Positions 25,255-34,596 of a DNA stretch of 64,000 nucleotides are shown here, one piece after another. How positions within the stretch are numbered: the stretch's first letter is position 1; the number at the start of each line of letters is the position of its first letter. This DNA is from Lachnospiraceae bacterium KGMB03038 (GTDB lineage Bacteria; Bacillota; Clostridia; Lachnospirales; Lachnospiraceae). The notes below the pieces were generated by a model, which was not told where the DNA came from, ran no database searches, and saw only the letters and a list, made by a program, of their open reading frames with translations. A program made the position numbers and the translations under genes. The DNA is taken from positions 784,001 through 848,000 of the forward strand of contig CP041667.1 of the NCBI GenBank assembly GCA_007361935.1, read 5' to 3'.

Positions 25255-28200
25255 ATGACCAACTTTGATTTTTTAAAAAAAGAGCCGCAGTTTGACACAT
25301 TTTCTAATGTGGCAGTTTCGGCGGAAAAAATTTTAAATATTGACGTTGAAGCCAGTGTCATTAACTGTCGCCGGGCTATGGAATTTGCGATCAAATGGAT
25401 GTATTCCGTGGATAAATCGCTGGAAAGACCGTATCAGGACAAGCTGGTCAGCCTTATGAATACAGAAGACTTCCGAGATATCGTGGGGATTGATATCTGG
25501 CGGCGTTTGGATTTTATACGGAAAGTTGGAAACAGCGCGGCACATAATGGTAAGAAAATTTCTATGGATAAGGCGAAACTATGCCTGGAGAATCTCTATA
25601 TCTTTCTGGACTTTGTCGCGTATTGCTATGGGGAACATTATGTGCCAGGGGAATTTCATAAGGAATATCTGGAGCAGCCGCAGAAGGCCTCTTTCATGAC
25701 AATACCGCAGATATCGGAGATTGATCTGCAAGCTTTGATTAATGAGAATAAATCTTTGAAAGCAGAATTGACTGCAAGGCGGGAAGAACAACAGCAGACT
25801 TATGTAACAAAACCTTTAGATTTGACAGAATACGAAACCAGAAAAATCTATATAGATACTATGCTTACGGATGCGGGATGGATAGAAGGGGAGAATTGGA
25901 TCAATGAAGTAGAGATTTCTGGTATGCCGAATAAGTCGGAAGTTGGGAAAGTGGACTATGTACTATATGACGATTCTCTGAAGCCGCTTGCGATCGTGGA
26001 GGCAAAACGAATCTGTGAAGATCCGGCAAAAGGACGCCAGCAGGCTAAATTATATGCGGATCTAATGGAACAGAAGTATGGGCGCAGACCAGTAATCTTC
26101 CTTACCAATGGATTTGAAACCAGGATTGATGACGGAAAATATCCAGAGAGAAAGACGGCTGCCATTTATTCAAAGAGGGATTTGGAAAAATGGTTTAATC
26201 TTCAGGCTATGCGAACAAGCCTGGAGCATATTTCTGTGAATAAAAATATTGCCGGAAGATACTATCAGGAAGGGGCTGTTAAGGCAGTATGCGACAGCTT
26301 TGGAAAGAAGAATCGGAGAAAAGCACTGTTGGTCATGGCCACGGGTTCTGGGAAAACCAGGACAGTTATTGCCCTCTGTGAAGTTTTGCTGCATTGCGGC
26401 TGGGTGAAAAATATTCTGTTTTTGGCAGATCGTAATTCCCTTGTGACACAGGCAAAGAGAAGTTTTGTGAATTTGCTGCCGGATTTATCTGTGACAAATC
26501 TTTGCGAAGAAAAGGATAATTATCAGGCCCACTGCGTATTTTCCACCTATCAAACGATGATCAACTGCATTGATTCTGTAGCAGATACGGAAGGGAAGCT
26601 ATTTACCTGTGGACATTTTGATCTCGTGATCTGCGATGAGGCCCACCGGTCTATTTATAACAAATACAAGGATATTTTTACATATTTTGACGCACCCTTG
26701 GTTGGTCTTACAGCAACGCCTAAAGATGAAATTGATAAAAATACTTACAACGTGTTTGAATTGGAAAATGGAGTGCCTACCTATGGATATGATCTGGCGC
26801 AGGCCGTCAAAGACGGGTACCTGGTAGATTTTCTTTCCGTAGAGACAACTCTGAAGTTCGTGGAACAGGGGATCGTTTATGATGAGCTTTCAGAGGAAGA
26901 TAAGGCGGAATATGAAGAAACCTTCCAGAATGAGGAAGGTGAACTTCCAGAGAAAATCAGTTCATCGGCGTTGAATTCTTGGATTTTTAACGAAGATACG
27001 ATAAAGAAGGCTTTAAATACACTGATGGAGCAGGGGCTTAGGATTAATTATGGGGAGATGTTGGGAAAGACCATTATTTTTGCAAAAAATCACGATCATG
27101 CGGAAAAAATATTGGAGGTGTTTGGCAAAGAGTACCCGAATCTTCCCGGATATGCCAAGGTTATTGATAATTACATGACCTATGCCCAGAGTGCGATCGA
27201 TGAGTTTTCAGATCCCCAAAAACTGCCCCAGATTGCGATTTCCGTAGACATGCTGGATACCGGAATTGATGTGCCGGAGGTTCTAAACCTGGTATTTTTT
27301 AAGAAAGTCATGAGTAAAGCGAAATTTTGGCAGATGATCGGAAGAGGAACCAGGCTTTGTCCGGGACTGCTGGATGGAGAGGATAAAACCAAGTTTTATA
27401 TTTTTGATTTTTGTGGGAATTTTGAATTCTTTCGAATGAATAAAGGAAAAGCGACTGCAAACCAACTGGCTCTTCAGGGAGCGATTTTTAATTTGGAATT
27501 TCAGATGGCCTTTAAACTTCAGGACCTTCAATATCAAACGGACCGGCTGATTGCTTATCGCAATGCGCTGGTAGAAAAGTTGAGCGGTAAGGTAAGGCGC
27601 CTGAACCGAAAGAATTTTGCGGTGCGACAGCATTTGAAGTATGTAGAGTTGTATGCCAAAGAGGAAAACTACCAAACTTTGAATTATGAGGACACTTTAC
27701 TTGTTCAGGAGGAACTGGCGCCCTTGATCCAGCCGGATGGGGACGAGGCAAGTGCGGTTCGTTTTGATGCGTTGCTCTATGGTTTGGAACTTGCTTATCT
27801 TGCGGGGAAAAAGTATGGGAAAGCAAGAAACGATCTATATAGGAAGGTAAAAGCGATTGCGAGTGTGGCAAACATTCCAGAGATTATGGTGCAGGGGGAG
27901 TTGATTGAGAAGATCCTTCATACAGATTATTTGGACAATGCAGGGATCGATGAGTTTGAGCATATACGAAAGAACCTGCGCGGTTTGATGAAATATATTC
28001 CGAAAACCGAGCATCGTTATGATACAAATTTTGAAGATGATATTCTGTCTATGGAATGGAAAGAATCAGAGTTGGATAATGACGAGTTAAAAAACTATAA
28101 AGCGAAAGCGGAATATTATGTAAGACAACATCAAGACCATATCGTTATCGCAAAATTGAAAAAGAATAAGCCTTTATCACAAAGCGATGTCGAAGCGCTG

Positions 28201-28548
28201 GAGGAGATTTTGTGGAGTGAATTAGGGACAAAAGAAGAGTACGAAGCAGAATATGGACAGAAGCCGCTGGGAGAATTTGTGCGCGAGATTGTGGGGTTAG
28301 ATATGAATGCGGCAAAAGAAGCCTTTTCCGAATACTTGGAGAAGACGAATCTTGACAGCAGACAGATTTATTTCGTAAATCAAATTGTAGAGTATATTGT
28401 TCATAATGGAATCATGAAAGACTTATCTGTTCTGCAGGGGGCGCCCTTTACAGATCATGGAAGTATTGCGGAAATATTTACGGATATAAGTGTGTGGAAC
28501 GGGATCCGAAAGGTGATCGATAGAATTAATGCGAATGCGGCGGCTTGA
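25255..28548 (+). CDS. hsdR: Type I restriction endonuclease subunit HsdR
   Basis: A 1097-residue translocase-nuclease. A DUF4145-like N-terminus is followed by a nuclease core (V-D-Y-V-L-Y-D-D then A-I-V-E-A-K near 235), Walker A M-A-T-G-S-G-K-T near 365, I-C-D-E-A-H near 465 and helicase motif III L-T-A-T-P. Motif VI reads Q-M-I-G-R-G-T-R. A helical C-terminal domain would bind the methyltransferase. All motifs look intact, so the enzyme should be active. AAGAGGTG precedes ATG. Confidence 0.94.
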   Translation: MTNFDFLKKEPQFDTFSNVAVSAEKILNIDVEASVINCRRAMEFAIKWMYSVDKSLERPYQDKLVSLMNTEDFRDIVGIDIWRRLDFIRKVGNSAAHNGKKISMDKAKLCLENLYIFLDFVAYCYGEHYVPGEFHKEYLEQPQKASFMTIPQISEIDLQALINENKSLKAELTARREEQQQTYVTKPLDLTEYETRKIYIDTMLTDAGWIEGENWINEVEISGMPNKSEVGKVDYVLYDDSLKPLAIVEAKRICEDPAKGRQQAKLYADLMEQKYGRRPVIFLTNGFETRIDDGKYPERKTAAIYSKRDLEKWFNLQAMRTSLEHISVNKNIAGRYYQEGAVKAVCDSFGKKNRRKALLVMATGSGKTRTVIALCEVLLHCGWVKNILFLADRNSLVTQAKRSFVNLLPDLSVTNLCEEKDNYQAHCVFSTYQTMINCIDSVADTEGKLFTCGHFDLVICDEAHRSIYNKYKDIFTYFDAPLVGLTATPKDEIDKNTYNVFELENGVPTYGYDLAQAVKDGYLVDFLSVETTLKFVEQGIVYDELSEEDKAEYEETFQNEEGELPEKISSSALNSWIFNEDTIKKALNTLMEQGLRINYGEMLGKTIIFAKNHDHAEKILEVFGKEYPNLPGYAKVIDNYMTYAQSAIDEFSDPQKLPQIAISVDMLDTGIDVPEVLNLVFFKKVMSKAKFWQMIGRGTRLCPGLLDGEDKTKFYIFDFCGNFEFFRMNKGKATANQLALQGAIFNLEFQMAFKLQDLQYQTDRLIAYRNALVEKLSGKVRRLNRKNFAVRQHLKYVELYAKEENYQTLNYEDTLLVQEELAPLIQPDGDEASAVRFDALLYGLELAYLAGKKYGKARNDLYRKVKAIASVANIPEIMVQGELIEKILHTDYLDNAGIDEFEHIRKNLRGLMKYIPKTEHRYDTNFEDDILSMEWKESELDNDELKNYKAKAEYYVRQHQDHIVIAKLKKNKPLSQSDVEALEEILWSELGTKEEYEAEYGQKPLGEFVREIVGLDMNAAKEAFSEYLEKTNLDSRQIYFVNQIVEYIVHNGIMKDLSVLQGAPFTDHGSIAEIFTDISVWNGIRKVIDRINANAAA

Positions 28549-28579
28549 CTAAATATTTAATAGCAAAGGATAAAGGATA

Positions 28580-29596
28580 ATGAGAACAGAAGCGAACTTA
28601 GACCAATGGAAAGAATTATATCAGGCGGCAACAGAAATCAAAGAGCAGAAACCGTGGGAATTTCTCTGGGATCTGGATTTGATAGGGATACGAAATGGGG
28701 CAGAAGCGGATACGGTGTTCTTTAGTATCCTGGGTCGAGGCGGTGAGTGTTATGGGATTTCTGTCTATGAAGGATATGAAGGCCTGAATGATTTTCTGAT
28801 GCTCTCGATGCAGGAGGCGCTGAATCTGACTCCTGAATATGCCATGTCACAGCAGAAGAATCTGACCTGCTATTGGGGAAATCGAGAGGAGCTGACAGAA
28901 AAGCAGAGAAAAGTCATTAAAGATCTGGGTTATAAATATCGCGGCAGGAACCAGTGGTTATACTTTCTGTCCTTCAAACCTGGATATAGACCCTGGCAGA
29001 TGGATCGGGAAGAAGTGATTCGGATGACAGAACACCTGCGGGACCTGAAACTTGCCTTGGAATACTATAAACAAGCAGACGTTTCCGTTGACTTCGAGAA
29101 TGGGAATATGTTCTGCTTTGAGTTTGGAGAAGGAAAGAAAACCTGGAATTTTGGAGAAAAACCGCTTCCTTTTACCATGTTTCGGTTTAAAAAATTGATC
29201 CTGACAGATGAAATTCTCTTGGAAGATCTGGCAGAGGCGGAAAAATGTGATGCAGTATTGGAAGCGGATGTGTGGGGAACAGGGGTCACTATTAAAGATA
29301 AAAAATATGAACGTCCTGCCAATCCACTGCTTTGTGTGATCGCAGAGGCAGAAAGCGGAATGATCATTACCTGCGAACTGCAGGAGCCGGATGATGATGC
29401 GGGGGTATCGATTGCGGATGAAATAATCGCGTTCATCTTTGAATATGGCGCGCCGAAAGAAATCCGTGTGTCTAATGTGATTTTAGAGGCAGGGCTGGAA
29501 CACATTTGCGATGTGTGCGGGATTAAACTTCGAAGAGTGAAAAGGCTGAGAGCATTGGAAGAATTTCAAAAGGAAATGCAAAGGCAGATATTTTAG
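28580..29596 (+). CDS. DUF6930/DUF7309-like protein downstream of hsdR
   Basis: A 338-residue soluble protein of two parts. The first (about 1-145) has W-E-F-L-W-D-L-D-L-I-G-I and G-E-C-Y-G-I-S-V-Y-E-G; the second (about 190-330) has N-P-L-L-C-V-I-A-E-A-E-S-G and P-K-E-I-R-V-S-N. The layout resembles proteins annotated with DUF7309 and DUF6930. No catalytic motif stands out. It starts 32 bases after hsdR and is probably co-transcribed. Function unknown. Confidence 0.6.
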   Translation: MRTEANLDQWKELYQAATEIKEQKPWEFLWDLDLIGIRNGAEADTVFFSILGRGGECYGISVYEGYEGLNDFLMLSMQEALNLTPEYAMSQQKNLTCYWGNREELTEKQRKVIKDLGYKYRGRNQWLYFLSFKPGYRPWQMDREEVIRMTEHLRDLKLALEYYKQADVSVDFENGNMFCFEFGEGKKTWNFGEKPLPFTMFRFKKLILTDEILLEDLAEAEKCDAVLEADVWGTGVTIKDKKYERPANPLLCVIAEAESGMIITCELQEPDDDAGVSIADEIIAFIFEYGAPKEIRVSNVILEAGLEHICDVCGIKLRRVKRLRALEEFQKEMQRQIF

Positions 29597-29612
29597 CAGA
29601 GAGGAAAAAACT

Positions 29613-30506
29613 ATGTCGGAGATTAAATTATTTTCCGTCCGGGATGAAGTCCGTCAATTGAATTCATCAACGGCGGTTTTAGAGAAGGAATTACAAAATC
29701 TCATCGAACAAAACATGGAGATATTTTTTGGCGTCCGCTTTTTAAAAAGCGAATATGCAATTACGAATGGTCGGATGGACAGTATTGGTATTGACGAGAA
29801 TAATTGCCCGGTCATTTTTGAGTATAAACGCAGCAGTAATGAAAATGTAATAAATCAGGGGCTGTTCTATCTGGATTGGCTTCTGGATCATAAGGCGGAT
29901 TTCAAATTACTGGTGATTGAAAAGCTGGGAATGGAAGCCGCGGAACAGATTGACTGGTCTATCCCCTGTGTGATTTGTGTGGCGAATGATTTTACCAAGT
30001 ATGATCTGCATGCAGTCAATCAGATGCAGAGAAATATCAAGCTGGTAAAATATCAAAAATATGACGGAGATTTGATGCTGTTTGAGCATTTAAACGCTCC
30101 GGTAGTAAAGAGTATTACAGAAACGGCGGATAGAGCAGAAAAGAAAAATTGTAATGAAAAAACACATTTGGAGAAACTGGAAACAGCGCAGGAATCGATT
30201 TGCGCTATCTATGAATCTATCTGCGATTATATAGAATCTCTGGGAGATGATATTGTACCGAATCAAGTAAAGTTATATTTGGCGTACAAAAAAGTGAAAA
30301 ATTTTGTCTGTATTGAGATATACAGCAAGGAAATTCATTTGTTTTTAAAGCTAAACCCAGATACGGTAGGATTAGAACGAGGATTTACCAGGGATATGCG
30401 AAATATTGGTCATTATGGAACCGGAGATTTACAGATAACGATCAAATGCGCGGAAGATTTTGAAAAGGCGAAACCACTGATCGACCGGGCATACCGGGAG
30501 GCATAA
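29613..30506 (+). CDS. DUF5655 protein with NucS-like nuclease domain
   Basis: A 297-residue protein. Residues of about 30-170 form a nuclease-like domain (G-R-M-D-S-I-G-I-D then P-V-I-F-E-Y-K-R), matching the D-x(n)-E-x-K active site of PD-(D/E)XK enzymes such as NucS. The C-terminal part of about 110 residues (V-K-L-Y-L-A-Y-K-K then F-V-C-I-E-I-Y) fits DUF5655. It sits 17 bases after the previous gene in the restriction locus. DNA or RNA cleavage is likely but not shown. Confidence 0.7.
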   Translation: MSEIKLFSVRDEVRQLNSSTAVLEKELQNLIEQNMEIFFGVRFLKSEYAITNGRMDSIGIDENNCPVIFEYKRSSNENVINQGLFYLDWLLDHKADFKLLVIEKLGMEAAEQIDWSIPCVICVANDFTKYDLHAVNQMQRNIKLVKYQKYDGDLMLFEHLNAPVVKSITETADRAEKKNCNEKTHLEKLETAQESICAIYESICDYIESLGDDIVPNQVKLYLAYKKVKNFVCIEIYSKEIHLFLKLNPDTVGLERGFTRDMRNIGHYGTGDLQITIKCAEDFEKAKPLIDRAYREA

Positions 30507-30545
30507 ACCCAGAGCAGACGTGATTGAAAAATATTCACCCCTCTC

Positions 30546-30574
30546 TTGACATCACAAAAAACGAGTGTTATATT
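30546..30574 (+). promoter_or_regulatory. Sigma-A promoter of the DnaJ-like gene
   Basis: TTGACA at 30546-30551 and TATATT at 30569-30574 are separated by 17 bases, an ideal vegetative promoter, 25 bases before the start codon. Confidence 0.75.
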
Positions 30575-30598
30575 ACAAATAGAACAGGTGGTGATAAT

Positions 30599-31624
30599 AT
30601 GACACGGAAAAGAGATTATTACGATGTCCTGGGAGTCGGCAGGGATGCGGATCCGGGAGCAATTAAGAAAGCATATAGAAAATTAGCGAAGAAATACCAT
30701 CCAGACACAAACGCGGGTGACAGTGAAGCGGAGAAAAAGTTTAAAGAAGTCACAGAAGCTTACAATGTGCTGAGTGATAAAGAAAAGAAAAAACTATATG
30801 ATCAGTTCGGCCATGCGGCCTTTGATGGAAGTCAGGGACAGTGGAACGGTCAGGGACGATGGAGCGGTCAGAGCGGATATGCGGGCAGCCGCGGAAATGG
30901 CGGTTATCGGGAGTATCATTTTGAAGGCGGCAATATGGACGATCTGTTTAAAGATATTTTTGGCGATGCCTTTCATGATTCCCAATTCGATGGTTTTGGC
31001 GGCCAGGGATTCCATAGAGGATCTTTCTCCGGAGGCTTTGGAGGGAGAAGCTATCAGCAGAGGGGAGCAGATCTTCATGCGGATATCTCGGTCAGCTTTG
31101 ATGAAGCCGCATTTGGGTGCGAGAAAGTAATCCATCTGGAAAACAGCGCTGATGGGAGTGTTCAGTCTTTACAGGTCAAGATCCCGGCAGGGATTGAGAG
31201 CGGCAAGACCGTCCGTTTGAGAGGGAAAGGTCAGCCAGGCGCGGGAGGCGGCCAGGCAGGAGATCTGCTGTTGAAAGTGACGGTGGGAGAGCGGCCCGGA
31301 TTTCAGAGAAAGGGCATGGATCTGTATACTACGGTGCGGGTTCCATTTGCTACGGCGGCCCTTGGCGGGGAAGCCACAGTACAGACCATCTATGGAAACG
31401 TGCTGTGCAAGATCAAAGAAGGGACTCAGTCGGGAAGCAAGATCCGGCTGCGGGGAAAAGGAATCGTTTCCATGAAGGATCCGTCCGTACATGGGGATCA
31501 ATATGTGACGGTGGAGGTTCAGGTACCCAGGAACCTGTCTCCAGAAGCAAGGCAGAAGCTCCAGGAATTTGAACAGCTCTGCGGAAGAGGAGGAAACTCC
31601 AGGGGAACTGCCAGCGCGGCATAA
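30599..31624 (+). CDS. DnaJ/CbpA-like J-domain co-chaperone
   Basis: A 341-residue co-chaperone. The J domain occupies residues 1-70 with Y-H-P-D as the H-P-D motif. A Gly/Phe-rich linker runs at about 75-150, and C-terminal substrate-binding domains follow. The cysteine-rich zinc domain of true DnaJ is absent, so it is of the CbpA class. It would stimulate DnaK ATPase. The start is ATG 30599 after ACAGGTGG, with its own promoter and terminator. Confidence 0.9.
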   Translation: MTRKRDYYDVLGVGRDADPGAIKKAYRKLAKKYHPDTNAGDSEAEKKFKEVTEAYNVLSDKEKKKLYDQFGHAAFDGSQGQWNGQGRWSGQSGYAGSRGNGGYREYHFEGGNMDDLFKDIFGDAFHDSQFDGFGGQGFHRGSFSGGFGGRSYQQRGADLHADISVSFDEAAFGCEKVIHLENSADGSVQSLQVKIPAGIESGKTVRLRGKGQPGAGGGQAGDLLLKVTVGERPGFQRKGMDLYTTVRVPFATAALGGEATVQTIYGNVLCKIKEGTQSGSKIRLRGKGIVSMKDPSVHGDQYVTVEVQVPRNLSPEARQKLQEFEQLCGRGGNSRGTASAA

Positions 31625-31632
31625 AGAATAGA

Positions 31633-31675
31633 GAAAACCGCTTCGGTATCAGGCATACCGAAGCGGTTTTCTTTG
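31633..31675 (+). terminator. Terminator after the J-domain gene
   Basis: A 17-bp stem (GAAAACCGCTTCGGTAT with ATACCGAAGCGGTTTTC) around a five-base loop, followed by TTTGTTTT. Confidence 0.9.
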
Positions 31676-31693
31676 TTTTAGTCCGAATCTCTG

Positions 31694-31793
31694 TTTGTGT
31701 CAAGAGATACCATTGTATACTTAGGAGAGAAAATCTGCCACTTACCAGTCAATCCCTGCCACTTGGGTGAAAAGCGTTTACTTTTCGGTCAAG
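31694..31793 (+). promoter_or_regulatory. Promoter and LytTR-like direct repeats ahead of the LytTR gene
   Basis: TTTGTG (31694) and TATACT (31716-31721) form a plausible promoter. Downstream, ACTTACCAGTCAAT (31740), ACTTGGGTGAAAAG (31761) and ACTTTTCGGTCAAG (31780) recur about every 20 bases, the spacing used by LytTR proteins. They probably mediate autoregulation. Confidence 0.5.
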
Positions 31794-31825
31794 TTGTGGT
31801 TAGATAAGTCCAGGGAGAAGGAACG

Positions 31826-32278
31826 ATGAAGATACGAGTAGAGATCCAGGATAATTTAACAGAAGAAGAGGTAGTCATCCGAGCCGGAAGTTTTAGCGAG
31901 ACTGTTCAGCGAATCCAGAAGGCAGTAGCCGCTATAGAGGCAGGGGAGAAGAAACTGGCGCTTTTTAAAGGGGATACTGAGTATTATCTGGGGTTGGACG
32001 AGATTCTTTTCTTTGAAACAGAAGAAGGGAGTGTGTATGCTCACACCAGGAAAGAGACCTATCAGACCGGGAAGCGCCTTTATGAACTGGAAGAATCTCT
32101 TCCGGGATATTTTATGCGAGTGTCCAAATCCGCGATTTTGAATCTGCGGAAAATCTACGCAGTGACCAAAACACTGCCTTCATCCTGTATGGTAGAGTTC
32201 CAAGGTTCCCACAAACAAGTGTATGTGTCTAGATATTACTATAAGCCTTTAAGAGAAAGACTGGGAGAAAAGAGGTAG
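31826..32278 (+). CDS. LytTR-domain DNA-binding regulator
   Basis: A 150-residue regulator with a short N-terminal part and a C-terminal LytTR domain (L-D-E-I-L-F-F-E-T-E-E-G-S-V-Y-A-H-T then F-M-R-V-S-K-S-A-I-L-N-L-R-K-I). There is no receiver domain. Such stand-alone LytTR proteins are often paired with a membrane protein and bind direct repeats upstream of their own operon. The LiaF-like gene starts 5 bases after its stop. Confidence 0.87.
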   Translation: MKIRVEIQDNLTEEEVVIRAGSFSETVQRIQKAVAAIEAGEKKLALFKGDTEYYLGLDEILFFETEEGSVYAHTRKETYQTGKRLYELEESLPGYFMRVSKSAILNLRKIYAVTKTLPSSCMVEFQGSHKQVYVSRYYYKPLRERLGEKR

Positions 32279-32283
32279 AGATC

Positions 32284-33003
32284 ATGAAAAAAGAACGGAT
32301 ATTTTGGGGAGTATTTTTTATTTTAGCGGCAGTGTTTTTGATTGTGAGCGGACTAGGTATTTTTGAGGGAATCCATTTCTGGGATTTGATCCTGACTGTA
32401 TTTTTCGCGGCATGGCTGATCAAGAGCATTGGACATAAAAGTATCACAGGAGTCTTGTTTTCCATTGCGTTTTTGTGTATCATCTATGCAGAACCTCTTG
32501 GGATCGAGGCGCTGGTGCCATGGCCGATCCTTGGCGCGGCGCTTTTGGGAAGTATAGGCTGCGGGATGTTGTTTCGGCCGGGGAAAAAGGATATGAGAGA
32601 CTGGGATGGCCATCAGCCGGACAGCGGTTTCCATGATGGAAATGGGACCTGGACAACAGAGTCGGCAGAAGGACAATGGATGGAATTTATCACTTCTTTT
32701 TCCAGCAGTATCAAATATGTAAATTCCGATGATTTCCTTGGAGCAGATGTGAAATGCTCTTTTGGGGGAATAAAAATTTACCTTGATAATGCGCTGATCC
32801 AGAGAGGGAAGGCGGATATCAGACTGGATGCGGCATTTAGCAGCGTGAGTTTGTATGTGCCGAAGCACTGGAATGTGGTGAACAGAGTTGAGACAGTGTT
32901 CGCCGGAGTGAAAGAGAAAAACCAGGGCGGAAGTCCCGGCGGTCCAGTACTGAATCTAGAAGGGAAAGTGTGTTTCAGCATGGTGACAGTCGTCTATATT
33001 TAG
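32284..33003 (+). CDS. LiaF-like membrane protein
   Basis: A 239-residue protein with four hydrophobic segments in the first 100 residues and a C-terminal domain of beta character (F-L-G-A-D-V-K-C-S-F-G-G-I-K-I-Y-L-D-N-A) like the LiaF/YvqF cell-wall-stress family. It forms a two-gene unit with the LytTR regulator and may restrain it. The membrane-stress role is inferred from the family. Confidence 0.78.
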   Translation: MKKERIFWGVFFILAAVFLIVSGLGIFEGIHFWDLILTVFFAAWLIKSIGHKSITGVLFSIAFLCIIYAEPLGIEALVPWPILGAALLGSIGCGMLFRPGKKDMRDWDGHQPDSGFHDGNGTWTTESAEGQWMEFITSFSSSIKYVNSDDFLGADVKCSFGGIKIYLDNALIQRGKADIRLDAAFSSVSLYVPKHWNVVNRVETVFAGVKEKNQGGSPGGPVLNLEGKVCFSMVTVVYI

Positions 33004-33042
33004 GCGAAAGTCCGCGGGAGAATAGAACACAAAGGAGGAATT

Positions 33043-33831
33043 ATGGCAGCGTTGTTTTTTGACATCGATGGAACTTTGATCAGTGAGCTTGACGGAAAGA
33101 TTCCTGAGAGCGCGAAGGAAGCGATGCGAAGCGCCAGGGCAAATGGACATAAGCTATTTATCAATACAGGACGGACCTTTTGCAGTCTGCCTCCGGCCAT
33201 CAAAGCCTTTGGTTTTGATGGCTTCTTGTGCGGCTGCGGGACTTATCTTGTTTATGAGGATCAGGTACTGTTGGAACATCCGATCCCCTTTGAGCGGGGA
33301 AAAGAGTTGATCGACGCTATGGAAAGCTGCAGCGTGGAAGGGTTTCTGGAAGGGACAGAAGATATTTATTTTTCCAGCCGGATTTATCGGTTTGAGCAGT
33401 TGGAAAGTTCCAGAAGATATATGGCGGGTTTGGGCCTTGGCAGGGAGAGCTGGATTGAAAAAAAAGATTTTCAGTACGATAAGATATTGGCATATATGGA
33501 TGAGAAAAGTGAAAAGGAACGCTTTTTCCAAATGATCAGTGAAGATATGGAACCGATAGACAGAGGCGGGGGAATGTATGAATGTATTCAGAAAAAATTT
33601 TCTAAAGCCACAGCGATCCAGTTTATGAAGGATTATCTGGGACTGGATGAAGAATGCATCTATGTGGTGGGAGACAGTTCCAATGATCTGTCCATGTTTC
33701 GGTATGCCGCTCATGGGATTGCGATGGGGAAACACGATGCTGTCCTGGATCCTTATGTGGAGTATGTGACAGATACGGTGGAGAATGACGGAATTAAAAA
33801 AGCATTGGAATATTATCAGATGATTTTTTGA
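33043..33831 (+). CDS. Cof-type HAD-IIB phosphatase
   Basis: A 262-residue hydrolase with D-I-D-G-T-L at the start (motif I), a central cap domain and G-D-S-S-N-D-L-S-M (motif IV) near 215. It would dephosphorylate a small phosphorylated metabolite, probably a sugar phosphate. AAAGGAGG precedes ATG. The substrate cannot be told. Confidence 0.88.
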   Translation: MAALFFDIDGTLISELDGKIPESAKEAMRSARANGHKLFINTGRTFCSLPPAIKAFGFDGFLCGCGTYLVYEDQVLLEHPIPFERGKELIDAMESCSVEGFLEGTEDIYFSSRIYRFEQLESSRRYMAGLGLGRESWIEKKDFQYDKILAYMDEKSEKERFFQMISEDMEPIDRGGGMYECIQKKFSKATAIQFMKDYLGLDEECIYVVGDSSNDLSMFRYAAHGIAMGKHDAVLDPYVEYVTDTVENDGIKKALEYYQMIF

Positions 33832-33851
33832 CAGACAAGGTGTGATGATTT

Positions 33852-34469
33852 ATGTGGAAGGAAATACCCTATTTTACCATAGAGGGGGCTTTTGGCGGGA
33901 ATCAAGACTGGTTTACGAATATTGTGATGAATATGGGAGGCTGCGCCGCGGCGACGGCCTGCGACTGCTGCATATATTTTGCTAAATATCGAGATTTAGA
34001 TCAGTTGTATCCTTTCGACAAGGATAATCTGTCGATTCGGGATTACCGGGAATTCAGCCAGATCATGAAGCCTTACATCCGCCCCAGAGTAGGAGGCGTG
34101 AAGAATCCGCAGTGGTTTATTGACGGATTTCAAAGGTATATCCGAGATGTCAATGACAGAAAAGGCTGTCAGATCCATGTGGATATGAGTGTGTTTGACG
34201 GAAGGAAGAGCGCCGCCGAAGCCAGAACCTTTATCATGGAACAGATCGATCAGGGGATGCCAGTCCCCTGTCTTCTTTTGCGGCATCAGGATGTGAAGCA
34301 GTTCAAGGATTATACTTGGCACTGGTTCCTGCTGGTAGGCTATGAGGACTTGGAAGAGGATCTTAAGATCAAGACGGCGACTTATGGGGAGGCGGAAATA
34401 TTCTCTTTAAATGAAATGTGGGATACAGGATATGAGGAAAAAGGCGGACTGATCCGGCTTAAGTACTAA
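33852..34469 (+). CDS. Papain-like cysteine-peptidase-like protein
   Basis: A 205-residue soluble protein. M-G-G-C-A-A-A-T-A-C-D near residue 30 and T-W-H-W-F-L-L-V-G-Y near 160 are placed like the catalytic Cys and His of C39/papain-like folds. There is no signal peptide or processed leader. I do not recognise a named family. It follows the HAD gene by 20 bases, so the two are probably co-transcribed. Confidence 0.5.
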   Translation: MWKEIPYFTIEGAFGGNQDWFTNIVMNMGGCAAATACDCCIYFAKYRDLDQLYPFDKDNLSIRDYREFSQIMKPYIRPRVGGVKNPQWFIDGFQRYIRDVNDRKGCQIHVDMSVFDGRKSAAEARTFIMEQIDQGMPVPCLLLRHQDVKQFKDYTWHWFLLVGYEDLEEDLKIKTATYGEAEIFSLNEMWDTGYEEKGGLIRLKY

Positions 34470-34470
34470 G

Positions 34471-34504
34471 TGGGGCCGGGGGATTTTTAAAAATCCCCCG
34501 GCCC
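34471..34504. repeat. Palindromic repeat, copy 1 (also a likely terminator)
   Basis: A 32-bp perfect palindrome (arm GGGCCGGGGGATTTTT) follows the previous stop. The next bases, AAAATCCCCTGTCCCTTTTT, recur in reverse orientation before the copy at 41730-41773. It lies to the left of the split XRE gene. Confidence 0.8.
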
Positions 34505-34596
34505 AAATTGAAAATCCCCTGTCCCTTTTTGAATTCGCTATTTATGGGGAAGCCATATAAACGTATTTATGTTATCTTAACCATGGAGGTGGGCAT

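Noticed and set aside
30546..30598. CIRCE operator ahead of the J-domain gene
   Set aside because: Only a partial GAGTG half-site is seen; there is no inverted TTAGCACTC partner.
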